From NCBI GenBank assembly GCA_044222225.1, contig JBGANR010000013.1, positions 62,001 to 126,000 of the forward strand: DNA of 64,000 bases, given 5' to 3'. This stretch comes from JBGANR01 sp044222225. GTDB lineage: Bacteria; Actinomycetota; Actinomycetes; Mycobacteriales; Mycobacteriaceae. Below the pieces are notes generated by a model. The model was not told where the DNA came from. It saw only the letters and a program-made list of their open reading frames with translations, and ran no database searches. Both the position numbers and the translations under genes were made by a program. Position 1 is the first letter of the stretch, and every line of letters begins with the position of its first letter. This document shows positions 8,993 through 16,978 of the stretch, piece by piece.

Positions 8993-9268
8993 GTGTTTCT
9001 CCACGATCCGTCGAAGCCACCGTCCTTCCTCTGGACGCTGTTCAAGATCGGCGGCTTCATCATGGTCTGCGGCATCGTCGGGCCGATCTTCCTGCTCGTC
9101 GGACTCGCCACGCGCGGCGAGCCCGGGGCGGAGTGGCTGCTCCCGGTCGGGGCCGCGATCACGGCGCTCGATCTGTTCGCGGCGTTCGCCGTCTCGAGCA
9201 AGATCCACAACACGCAGGTCCGCGGCCATACGCAGGGCCCGCGTCGCCGAATCTTCGACGAGCTGTAG
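8993..9268 (+). CDS. Small hypothetical membrane protein
   Basis: Protein of 91 residues starting at GTG behind an AGGAGG Shine-Dalgarno (8982-8987). Two hydrophobic helices are visible, around residues 11-33 (LWTLFKIGGFIMVCGIVGPI and following) and 44-63 (LLPVGAAITALDLFAAFAV), with a basic C-terminal tail (RRRIFDEL). No recognised domain. It stands alone after the str terminator, in the same direction as the next membrane-protein gene. Function unknown. Confidence 0.7.
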   Translation: MFLHDPSKPPSFLWTLFKIGGFIMVCGIVGPIFLLVGLATRGEPGAEWLLPVGAAITALDLFAAFAVSSKIHNTQVRGHTQGPRRRIFDEL

Positions 9269-9346
9269 CCGCGGCTGACGTCTGACGTATTCATCGGCGC
9301 GGCGTCGGCGTTGGCGCGCCGGAAGGCCCGGCCGTAGCGTCGACTC

Positions 9347-10336
9347 ATGCATCCTCAGCCGCCCCAGCACGACCCGGCGCGGGGCGTTCCGCCGCGTCCG
9401 GGGCCGCCACCGTACGCGCCGCCGCCGATTCGGCCTGGCGCCGACGACGGGCGATACTCACCGACCCAGGTGCGGCCGCCGACGCCGCGGCCGCAGCCTG
9501 CGCGATCGCCGTACGAGGCGCAGCCCCCCGCCGGCGGGCAGAATCCGGCGCCGTACTCCGAGCGTCCGGCGCCGCCGTGGCAACCTCCCGCCGCGCCGCC
9601 GCGCAACTCCACGATGGTGTGGGACGCCGACGCCCAGCGCGACGCCGCCGGGGCGTACGGCCCGCCGCCGGCCGCGCACGACTACGCTCCGCCGCCGGCC
9701 CGCGGCTACGCGCCGACCGCGATCCCCGAATACGTGCCGCCGGTCGACTACGCCGTGCCCGCGGCCCACCAGTACGCCGCCCCGGCGGCGCCGTACGCCA
9801 CGCCCGTGGGCGACGGCAAGCCTCGACGTCCCAACCGGGTGCTCATCCTCGGTGTGCTCGGGATCCTCGGCGTCGTCTCGGGCCTGGGGTCGGTGGTCTT
9901 CTACGGACTCAGTGCGCTGGCCGTGGACATCCCGGCGGACGCGTTGGCCTACGTGTACGGCGTCTTCGCGGCGGTCGTCGTGTGGATGCTGTGGAACCTG
10001 CTCGTCTGGATCCGATTCCTCGGCGGCGCCTCCTGGGCGCTCTACTACCTGCGCTTCTTCTCGGTCCTCGGGCTGTTCCTGACGGTCGCGCTCATCGCGG
10101 CCGAGGTCGCGGTGCTCATGGCGGCCGACCAGTTCTTCTCCTATCTCGATCAGAACGGGTTCGACATCGACGAGTTGTCCGGGCAGGACGTCCGCGGCTT
10201 CTTCCAGGGAGCCGCCGTCGTCCTGGTGGTCAGCACGGTCGTCTACTTCGTGCTCGTGACGCTGCCGTTGATGTGGGCGCTGTGGAGCGGCAAGACGTCG
10301 CGCTGGTTCCGGGACATGCAGGGCCGGCGGCGCTGA
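9347..10336 (+). CDS. Proline-rich N-terminus, four-helix membrane protein
   Basis: Protein of 329 residues. The first 155 or so are rich in Pro, Ala and Tyr and almost certainly disordered. The rest holds four predicted transmembrane segments (landmarks: VLILGVLGILGVVSGLGSVV, VYGVFAAVVVWMLWNLLVW, FFSVLGLFLTVALIAAEVAV, AAVVLVVSTVVYFVLVTLPL). The architecture, a long Pro-rich cytoplasmic arm on a small membrane domain, is common in Mycobacteriales envelope proteins, but I do not recognise a family. Two residues before the stop the chain ends in basic QGRRR. Function unknown. Confidence 0.75.
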   Translation: MHPQPPQHDPARGVPPRPGPPPYAPPPIRPGADDGRYSPTQVRPPTPRPQPARSPYEAQPPAGGQNPAPYSERPAPPWQPPAAPPRNSTMVWDADAQRDAAGAYGPPPAAHDYAPPPARGYAPTAIPEYVPPVDYAVPAAHQYAAPAAPYATPVGDGKPRRPNRVLILGVLGILGVVSGLGSVVFYGLSALAVDIPADALAYVYGVFAAVVVWMLWNLLVWIRFLGGASWALYYLRFFSVLGLFLTVALIAAEVAVLMAADQFFSYLDQNGFDIDELSGQDVRGFFQGAAVVLVVSTVVYFVLVTLPLMWALWSGKTSRWFRDMQGRRR

Positions 10337-10341
10337 GCGTC

Positions 10342-10418
10342 GCGCTAAAATCTGCGTCCTGAGCGGCCGATGACCCCGTATAGCGGTCATCGGCCGCTGT
10401 GCGAGCAGTTTTTAGCGC
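10342..10418. terminator. Large cruciform-type hairpin
   Basis: Nested inverted repeats: GCGCTAAAA (10342-10350) with TTTTAGCGC (10410-10418), CTGC with GCAG, and a perfect 14-bp core, AGCGGCCGATGACC (10362-10375) with 10385-10398, around a nine-base loop. T-rich sequence on the descending arm makes it a plausible terminator for the upstream gene. No gene lies between it and the next operon. Confidence 0.7.
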
Positions 10419-10535
10419 ACACATCCCCGCTGCCTCGGGTGATGACTAATTGTTGATTTGCTACCGTGAGCAGCGATGCGTGTGCGCCCGTGCATCGGCC
10501 ATGTTCCGTCGGAATCGGCGAGTGGGAGGAGACGC

Positions 10536-12200
10536 ATGAATCAGCCGCTCGGCCCGCCGCGCCGTCCGACGGCACCGGCCCCTTCGATACCGGCCGGCTC
10601 CGAGTGCCGGCCGCGCAGCACGCCGGGGCGCACTGGCCCGCCCGTCTCGGCCGGTCAAGGCGATCTCACCCCCGAAATCATCGGCTCCGACATCTGGCAC
10701 GAGTCGATGCTGGCCCGCGCGGGCATCCCGATCGTCGACGTCCCGTTCGTCACCGTCGGCAGCGGCATCGGCTCCTTCGTCACGGTCGACTACCTGCGGA
10801 TCTGCGGTGTGCCGTCGAATCAGATCGCCGTCCTCGGGCCGCAGGACGTGCCGTGGCACAGCTACGAGTACCTCACCCGCGTCTCGCAGATCCCGCGGCG
10901 GGAGCGGCTGCGTTCGGATTCGGCGTCGATGCCGGACAACATCTGGGGCTTCCCGTCCTACGCGATGCGGGAGGCGTGGGCCGACAAGACGCTCACGCCG
11001 TTGTGGCAGGTGCTGCGCGAGCCGGACTTCGCCAACTTCTACACCCCGCGCGCCGGGCAGGTCTTCGACGCGATGGAGCGCGAGATGCAGCGCATCGGCT
11101 ACCTGAACTCGCTGCACACGGGGCAGGTCAGGATGGTCCGGCGTCGGGCCGACGGCGGGTACTTCACAGTGCTCACCCCGCCGGCCGGCCGCGCCGCGAC
11201 CAAGCGGGTGGCCTTCCGCAGCCGGTTCGTGCAAGTCGCCATCGGCTATCCGGGCATCCGTCTGCTGCCTGATCTGCAGCGTTTCCGGGAGGAGTACCGG
11301 GACGCGAGCCGCGTCGTCAACGCCTACGAGCCGCACGAGCACATCTACCAGTCGCTGCAGCGCAAGCCGGGCACCGTCATGATCCGCGGCGCCGGCATCG
11401 TCGCCTCGCGTGTGCTGCAGCGGCTCGTCGACGACCGCGACGCCCTCGGCCTGCGGACGCAGATCGTTCAGTTGTTCCGGACGTACATCGACGGTCCGCA
11501 CGGGCCGAGCGCCTTCATGCGGCGCAAGGGGTCGAACGGCTGGGCTTACCAGGGCTTCAACTATCCGAAGTCGGTGTGGGGCGGCCAGCTCAAGGCCCGC
11601 ATGCGGACGTTGCACGGTGAGGCGCGGGCCAAGGCGTACAAGGAGATGGGCGGCACCAACACGCCGGTGCGCGACAACTGGCAGGAGCAGTTGAGCCGCG
11701 GCCGTTCGGAGGGCTGGTACCGGGCGGCGGTCGGTGAGGCCGAGCGTCTGGTGCCGGCGACGGGCAGGCAGGGCGTCGTGGCCACGGTGCGGGTCGATCG
11801 CGCGGCGCCGATCCGCCAGGCGGCGCGCCCGGACGGCACCTACGAACTGGTCGCCGACTACGTCATCGACTGCACCGGCCTCGAGGCGGACGTCCGGGAG
11901 CACCGGCTGCTCGCCGATCTGCTGGACCACGCCGGCGCCGGGCTCAATCCGCTCGGCCGGCTCGACGTGGATACGACGTTCGAGCTGCTCGGCACGCGCA
12001 GCGGCGAGGGCAGGCTGTACGCCTCGGGCAGCGCGACGCTCGGCGGGCCGTTCCCGGGCGTCGACACCTTCCTCGGTCTGCAGATCGCCGGCCTCGAGAT
12101 CGTCGACGACCTGGCGAAGCTGGGCTTCTGCCGGCCGCTGACGCCGTGGCGTTCGACGCGGCAGTGGTTGCGCTGGGCGCGCGGGCAGGGGGTGGATTAG
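10536..12200 (+). CDS. FAD/NAD(P)-binding oxidoreductase-like protein
   Basis: Protein of 554 residues from the ATG at 10536, chosen over an in-frame start at 10476 because a GGGAGGA Shine-Dalgarno ends five bases before it. An early GSGIGS dinucleotide-binding loop follows a beta strand (PFVTVGSGIGSFVTVDYL). A second Rossmann-like segment (MIRGAGIVASRVLQRL) lies mid-protein. Near the C-terminus, VADYVIDCTGLE and LYASGSATLGGPFPGVDTF resemble the closing FAD-binding motif of flavoprotein monooxygenases and reductases. So a flavin-dependent redox role is likely, but the substrate is unknown. First gene of a five-gene operon; the next gene starts directly after its stop. Confidence 0.65.
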   Translation: MNQPLGPPRRPTAPAPSIPAGSECRPRSTPGRTGPPVSAGQGDLTPEIIGSDIWHESMLARAGIPIVDVPFVTVGSGIGSFVTVDYLRICGVPSNQIAVLGPQDVPWHSYEYLTRVSQIPRRERLRSDSASMPDNIWGFPSYAMREAWADKTLTPLWQVLREPDFANFYTPRAGQVFDAMEREMQRIGYLNSLHTGQVRMVRRRADGGYFTVLTPPAGRAATKRVAFRSRFVQVAIGYPGIRLLPDLQRFREEYRDASRVVNAYEPHEHIYQSLQRKPGTVMIRGAGIVASRVLQRLVDDRDALGLRTQIVQLFRTYIDGPHGPSAFMRRKGSNGWAYQGFNYPKSVWGGQLKARMRTLHGEARAKAYKEMGGTNTPVRDNWQEQLSRGRSEGWYRAAVGEAERLVPATGRQGVVATVRVDRAAPIRQAARPDGTYELVADYVIDCTGLEADVREHRLLADLLDHAGAGLNPLGRLDVDTTFELLGTRSGEGRLYASGSATLGGPFPGVDTFLGLQIAGLEIVDDLAKLGFCRPLTPWRSTRQWLRWARGQGVD

Positions 12201-12638
12201 ATGTTGCCGACGCTCTTCGGCCGGATTCAGACGCGCATCCTGGTGCTCGGGGTGCTGGGCGGACTGTGGGCGCTGCTGCTCGGGCCGCTGCTGCCGGACG
12301 GTGCTCCGCTCGCCACGACCTACCGGGTCGAGTTCACGGTGCTCGCCGTCGTCATCCTGCTCGGCGTGGTGTGGGAGTTCGGGTACCACCTGCTGCAGCA
12401 GTTCCGCTGGGAGAAGGACTGGCCGACGTTGTTCGGCCTGCTCACGGGCATCAACGAGGGCGTGCTCGCCTGGCTCGTCGTGTCCTACGCCGGTGTGCTG
12501 CCCGCCGCGTCGCAGCCGACGATCGGCATCTTCCTCACGCAGTTCGTCACGACGTGGCTGCTCGTCTGGATCGTCGTCAACGGCCCGCTGCGGGTGGTGT
12601 TTCCGCACTGGCGGTTCCGGGGAGGACGATTCGTGTGA
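12201..12638 (+). CDS. Small polytopic membrane protein
   Basis: Protein of 145 residues whose ATG directly abuts the preceding stop codon. Four hydrophobic segments are visible (RILVLGVLGGLWALLLGPLL, FTVLAVVILLGVVWEFGYHL, a central one around EGVLAWLVVSYAGVLPA, and FLTQFVTTWLLVWIVVNGPL), with a basic C-terminus. No recognised domain. Its stop overlaps the FHA gene start (TGATG), so it is a true member of the operon, perhaps a membrane anchor for the FHA protein or the oxidoreductase. That role is inference. Confidence 0.7.
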   Translation: MLPTLFGRIQTRILVLGVLGGLWALLLGPLLPDGAPLATTYRVEFTVLAVVILLGVVWEFGYHLLQQFRWEKDWPTLFGLLTGINEGVLAWLVVSYAGVLPAASQPTIGIFLTQFVTTWLLVWIVVNGPLRVVFPHWRFRGGRFV

Positions 12639-14038
12639 TGCAGAATCCCGATCGCGCCCAGGTCGTCCCGGTCGCCGGCGACGGCGTCGTGGTGCGCACC
12701 GAGTCGTTCGTCGCCGTGCTCGGCGCCGACGCGCGGTCGCTGGTGCCGGACGTCCTCGTGCTGGAGGAGTCGATCGTCGTCCCCGAGGACATGCCCCGGC
12801 GCGGCCGGTACGCGGTGCGGGCGTTCGCGCAGCTCGCGGCGCTGCGGGATGCCCCGGTGACGGCGGCCTTCGCGGCGCCGGACGGTGTCGGCATCGGCGT
12901 GTACCTGTCGGGTGCGGTGTTCGCGGAGATCGACGGCCGGCGCGTCGAGCCGCCCGTGGGCGCCGTCTTCGACCGGGCGCTGCCGTGGCCGGTGCGGGGG
13001 ATCGGGCTTTATCTGGCCGGCGCGACGCCGGCGCCGCTGCAGGCCGACGTCTTCGACCTCACCGAAGGCTGCGTCCCCGGTGGCGGTGCCCTGCTGCTGA
13101 CGCCGCTCGGCATGGCCGGGACCCGGATCGACCGGGTGTCGGGGCCGATCGGCAAGGTCGCACCCGCGGCGCCGGACGACCCCGCTCCTCACGAGCCGGA
13201 TTCCGACGGCTCGGCCCCCGATGGCCCGACTGACGCGATGACCGACCCGCGGCTCCCGGCGCCGGGCGGCGCGGAGGAACCGCCCGCCGAACCGCCCGCC
13301 GCTGCTCCCGAAGCCCTCGGCGACGATCCGCAGCCCGTCCGCCGCGTCGGGCCGACGGTGCCGCGCCCGCCCGCCGACCGACCGCCTCTCGCGGACGGTC
13401 TGCGCGTCGTGGCCCATCCGCCGGTGCCGAACCCGCGGCCGATGCCGTTCCAGTCCGCGTCGCTCGGCGGCGAGGACGAGCCGGCGCGTCCGCCGTTGCC
13501 CAAGGCCGCGCCGCCGCGATCGGGCCGGTCGGCGGCGCTGCCCCGGCCGCCGCGCTCGTCGCACGCGGTGCACGGCATCCGGTGCAGTCGCGGTCATCTC
13601 AACCATCCGGAGGCGTGGATCTGCGCGGCCTGCGGCATCCGGATGGATCAATTGACGGGCGTCGTCGTGGTCGGGGAGCGGCCGCCGCTCGGCTGGCTGC
13701 TGCTCGACAACGGCGCCACGCTGCTGCTCGACGAGGATCTTGTCATCGGACGTGAGCCGACGCCGTCGGGCGAGCCCGCGCCCGGCGGCAAGCGGGCCGT
13801 CGTCATCCCCGACGACACCGGTCAGCTGTCGCGGCGGCACGTCGAGATCAGGCTGGCCGAATGGGTCGTCTACCTCGTCGATCTGGCGTCGGCGAACGGC
13901 ACGTTCGTCACTCAGCCGGGCGTCGGGACGCGGGAGTTCCGCATCCCGCCGAACGTCCCGCACCCGCTCGTGCCGGGGTCCAATGTGCGGATCGGCGCGC
14001 GGCACTTCATCTTCGAGTCCCCGCACGCCCGGATCTGA
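12638..14038 (+). CDS. Zinc-ribbon and FHA-domain protein
   Basis: Protein of 466 residues, ATG at 12638 overlapping the previous stop, with GGGGAGGAC upstream. Three parts: an N-terminal globular region of about 175 residues of unknown fold, a Pro/Ala/Asp-rich linker to about residue 310, and a C-terminal unit. The C-terminal unit begins with a two-cysteine-pair ribbon, CSRGH...CAACG, followed by an FHA domain with its diagnostic residues: IGREPT, SRRHVEI and ANGTFV. FHA domains bind phosphothreonine, so the protein should read phosphorylation by a Ser/Thr kinase. The operon's own kinase-like gene lies two genes downstream but lacks key catalytic residues. Confidence 0.85.
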   Translation: MQNPDRAQVVPVAGDGVVVRTESFVAVLGADARSLVPDVLVLEESIVVPEDMPRRGRYAVRAFAQLAALRDAPVTAAFAAPDGVGIGVYLSGAVFAEIDGRRVEPPVGAVFDRALPWPVRGIGLYLAGATPAPLQADVFDLTEGCVPGGGALLLTPLGMAGTRIDRVSGPIGKVAPAAPDDPAPHEPDSDGSAPDGPTDAMTDPRLPAPGGAEEPPAEPPAAAPEALGDDPQPVRRVGPTVPRPPADRPPLADGLRVVAHPPVPNPRPMPFQSASLGGEDEPARPPLPKAAPPRSGRSAALPRPPRSSHAVHGIRCSRGHLNHPEAWICAACGIRMDQLTGVVVVGERPPLGWLLLDNGATLLLDEDLVIGREPTPSGEPAPGGKRAVVIPDDTGQLSRRHVEIRLAEWVVYLVDLASANGTFVTQPGVGTREFRIPPNVPHPLVPGSNVRIGARHFIFESPHARI

Positions 14039-14039
14039 C

Positions 14040-16133
14040 ATGGCCGGACACACCATCGCCTTCCTGCTGCTCGACGTCGCCGTGGTCATCGCGGCGGCGC
14101 GCGTCGGCGGACGTATCGCGCGGGCGCTGCGGCAACCGGCGGTCGTCGGCGAGATCGCGGCCGGCATCCTGCTCGGGCCCAGCCTGCTCGGGCTGCTGCC
14201 CGGAAATCCGGACGAGTGGCTCTTCCCGGCCGACACGCGCCCGTTGCTCGGCGCGCTCGCGCAGATCGGGCTCGTGCTGTTCATGTTCATCGTCGGGCTC
14301 GAACTCGACCTGGGGCTCGCCCACGGTCGCGAACGCGCGGCGGCGTGGATCTCGCTGCTGTCCATCGCGGCGCCGTTCGCGTTGGGCGTCGGGCTGGCCG
14401 TCGTCGTCCATCCGGGGCATGACGTCATCGGTGGCGAGACGATCCCGTTCCTCGGGCTGGCGCTGTTCCTCGGCATCGCCATGTCGGTGACGGCGTTCCC
14501 GGTGCTCGCGCGCATCCTCACCGACCGGCGCATGCAGCGCACCGTGCCGGGCGTCTTCAGTCTCGCCGCGGCCGCCGTCGACGACATCGTGGCGTGGTCG
14601 CTGCTCGCGTTTGTCATCGCCGTCATCCAGGGCGGCAGCCCGGCGGCCGTGGGCCGGATCCTCGGGCTGACGCTCGTCTACGTCGCCGTCATGTTGCTCG
14701 CCGTGCGGCCGCTGTTGCGCCGGCTCGTCGACTGGCGTGCCCGCGCCGGGCGGCTGACGCCGGATCTGCTGGCCGTGGTGCTCATCGGCGTCTTCTGCTC
14801 GGCCGCGGTCACGGACGTCGTCGGCATCCACCAGATCTTCGGCGCGTTCCTGTTCGGCGCGATCATGCCGACGATCGGCGCCTCTGAGCTGCGCCACGAG
14901 ATCCTCGACCGGATCGAGCAGGTCGCCGTCCTGTTGCTGCTGCCGATGTTCTTCGTCGTGACGGGCCTGGCCGTCGACTTCAGCGGCATCACGGGCACCG
15001 GCCTGTGGCAGCTGGGGCTGGTGCTGCTCGTGGCGATGGGCGGGAAGTTCGTCGGCGCCTACGCCGGATCGCGGATCGCGGCGATCCCGTCGCGGCAGAG
15101 CGCCGCGATCGCCGTCCTCATGAACACCCGTGGCCTCACCGAGCTCATCGTGCTGTCGGCGGGGCGCGAGCTGGGCGTGCTCGACGACGAGTTGTTCGCG
15201 ATCCTCGTCGTCATGGCGCTCGTCACGACGATCGTCACCGAGCCGCTGCTGCGCGTCGTCTATCCGGACGCCGTCGTGGCCAAGGACATCGAGGCCGCCG
15301 AGCGGCGCGCGCTCGCCGAGGCGGGGGAGCACCGGGTGCTGGTCGTCGTCGACGACCCCGCCCGCCCCGTGGCCGAACTCGAACACCGCTTCGCCGGCCG
15401 GCTGGCCTGCGCCCGCGGCGCCGACGTCGTGCTCGCCGGCCTCGTGCCCGCGCCGGCCGCGGGGCTGCCCGACTTCGCCGCGATGGCGACGGCCGTCGAG
15501 AACCTCGAGGCGCTGGGCGGCCGGTTGGCGGGACGCCGTTCGGTGTCGACGCTGGCCAGGTTCACCGCCGATCCCGCGGCCGATCTGGAACAGTCGGCGG
15601 ATTCCGCGCGGGCCGACCTCGTGGTCGTCGGGCCCGGGTTCACGGGCGTGCTGACCACCGCCCCGATGCTCGTGCTCGGTGCCGAGGACGCCTTCGCGGC
15701 CGCGGCGGGTGATCCCGACGGCGATCGGCCGGTGGTCTGCCTCGCCGACGACTCCCGCTCGGGGCGCACCGCGATCGTCGTCGCGGCGGGGCTGGCGCTG
15801 GCCGGGTCCGGACGGCTCGTCGTCGCGACGCCGCAGTCGCGACGGAAGATGGTCGCCGATCTCGCACCGCTCGTCGAGTGCGGGGTCGCGGTGTCCGTCG
15901 TCGATTGGCGACGCCGGTCCGACGCCGCACGCGACGGCGACGTCATCGTGGCGGCCGGCGCAGAGGCTGACGTGCCCGGTGTGCCGTCGATCGTCGTCGA
16001 TCGCACGCTGACCAGCGAGGAGTCCCTGGCCGACCGCGTCGCGGCGAGGTTCGCGACGCACCCGACGCGCGCGGCGGCGCAGGACTCCCGAGATGAAGCT
16101 TGCGGAATCGACCATCAGCAAGGGAGGACCTGA
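14040..16133 (+). CDS. CPA2-type cation/proton antiporter with C-terminal soluble domain
   Basis: Protein of 697 residues. The first 410 or so form an Na+/H+ exchanger domain of the CPA2/KefB type, with 11-13 hydrophobic segments and characteristic stretches: RQPAVVGEIAAGILLGPSLL, the acidic AAAAVDDIVAWSLLAF (Asp-Asp pair of the ion path) and LMNTRGLTELIVLSAG. The remaining 280 residues look like two Usp-like nucleotide-binding alpha/beta units (HRVLVVVDDPARP, RADLVVVGPGF, TAIVVAAGLALAG) that could gate transport. The gene starts two bases after the FHA stop, and its stop lies one base before the kinase-like start. Ion specificity is not determined. Confidence 0.85.
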   Translation: MAGHTIAFLLLDVAVVIAAARVGGRIARALRQPAVVGEIAAGILLGPSLLGLLPGNPDEWLFPADTRPLLGALAQIGLVLFMFIVGLELDLGLAHGRERAAAWISLLSIAAPFALGVGLAVVVHPGHDVIGGETIPFLGLALFLGIAMSVTAFPVLARILTDRRMQRTVPGVFSLAAAAVDDIVAWSLLAFVIAVIQGGSPAAVGRILGLTLVYVAVMLLAVRPLLRRLVDWRARAGRLTPDLLAVVLIGVFCSAAVTDVVGIHQIFGAFLFGAIMPTIGASELRHEILDRIEQVAVLLLLPMFFVVTGLAVDFSGITGTGLWQLGLVLLVAMGGKFVGAYAGSRIAAIPSRQSAAIAVLMNTRGLTELIVLSAGRELGVLDDELFAILVVMALVTTIVTEPLLRVVYPDAVVAKDIEAAERRALAEAGEHRVLVVVDDPARPVAELEHRFAGRLACARGADVVLAGLVPAPAAGLPDFAAMATAVENLEALGGRLAGRRSVSTLARFTADPAADLEQSADSARADLVVVGPGFTGVLTTAPMLVLGAEDAFAAAAGDPDGDRPVVCLADDSRSGRTAIVVAAGLALAGSGRLVVATPQSRRKMVADLAPLVECGVAVSVVDWRRRSDAARDGDVIVAAGAEADVPGVPSIVVDRTLTSEESLADRVAARFATHPTRAAAQDSRDEACGIDHQQGRT

Positions 16134-16134
16134 C

Positions 16135-16935
16135 ATGGCCACCGTTTCCCGCATGCTCGCGGATTTCGAGGTGCTCGGCGAGCTGGGCGCCGGCGGCAAC
16201 GGCATGTTCTACGTGGCCAGGCCGCCGGCCCGGCTGGGGCTGGCCGGCGACCGGGTGACGCTCAAGGTGTTCACCGGGCCGTGCGACGAGGACGCCTACC
16301 GCCGCGGCGTCCGCGAGCTGCGGGCGTTCTCCGCGGTGCGTTCGCCGTATCTCGCGACGCTCTATGACGCGGTGCTGCAGGGGCAGTTCATGTACGCGAT
16401 GGAGTACTTCCCGCTCGGTTCGCTGGCGTCGCCGGCGCGGGAGTTGACGCGTCGCGAGCGGCTCGCGGCCCTCGCCGACGCGGCCCGCGGCGTCGACGCC
16501 CTGCACGAGGCGGGCATCGCGCATGCGAACATCACGCCGCAGTCGGTGATGGTGACCGAAGACGGCGGCCGTATCGCCGACCTCGGCCTGGCCCGGGTGC
16601 TGGCCGCCGACGAGCCGTTGACCAGCTTCTCGCGGCCCGACGCCGTGCAGTACATCGATCCCGCGCTGCTTGCGGGGGAGGCGCCGTCGCGGGCGACGGA
16701 CATCTGGTCGCTCGGCGCCGTCCTGCACTGGGTGCTTCTGGAACGCGGGGTGTTCGGGGAGGTCTCGGACACGCAGCCGATGCTCGCCATCCGGGCCGCG
16801 CTGTCGACGCCGCCGGTCGTGGCGGCCGAGCTGGAGGGTGCGGAGCGGGCCCTCGTGGCCGAGTGTCTGGGGCTCGCGGGACCGCGGCCGGGCACCGCCG
16901 CGGAGGTCGCCGATCGGATCCGGGCGCTGCGTTAG
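16135..16935 (+). CDS. Protein kinase-like protein, probable pseudokinase
   Basis: Protein of 266 residues spanning one Hanks-type kinase fold, with no transmembrane or PASTA part. Seen: a glycine loop (LGAGGNGMFYV, residues 17-27), the ATP lysine K44 (VTLKVF), a candidate helix-C glutamate E61, and a DLG in place of DFG at residues 149-151. The catalytic loop is not HRDLKPEN but HANITPQS (130-137), so the catalytic Asp is Asn132 and the usual Lys is Thr. That predicts weak or no phosphotransfer, pointing to a scaffold or nucleotide sensor. ATG at 16135 overlies an AGGGAGG Shine-Dalgarno region. It closes the operon with the FHA protein and the antiporter. Confidence 0.82.
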   Translation: MATVSRMLADFEVLGELGAGGNGMFYVARPPARLGLAGDRVTLKVFTGPCDEDAYRRGVRELRAFSAVRSPYLATLYDAVLQGQFMYAMEYFPLGSLASPARELTRRERLAALADAARGVDALHEAGIAHANITPQSVMVTEDGGRIADLGLARVLAADEPLTSFSRPDAVQYIDPALLAGEAPSRATDIWSLGAVLHWVLLERGVFGEVSDTQPMLAIRAALSTPPVVAAELEGAERALVAECLGLAGPRPGTAAEVADRIRALR

Positions 16936-16978
16936 CGACGACGGCCCCGCCCCCGCGGGCCGCGTTCAGAGCGGGTGG

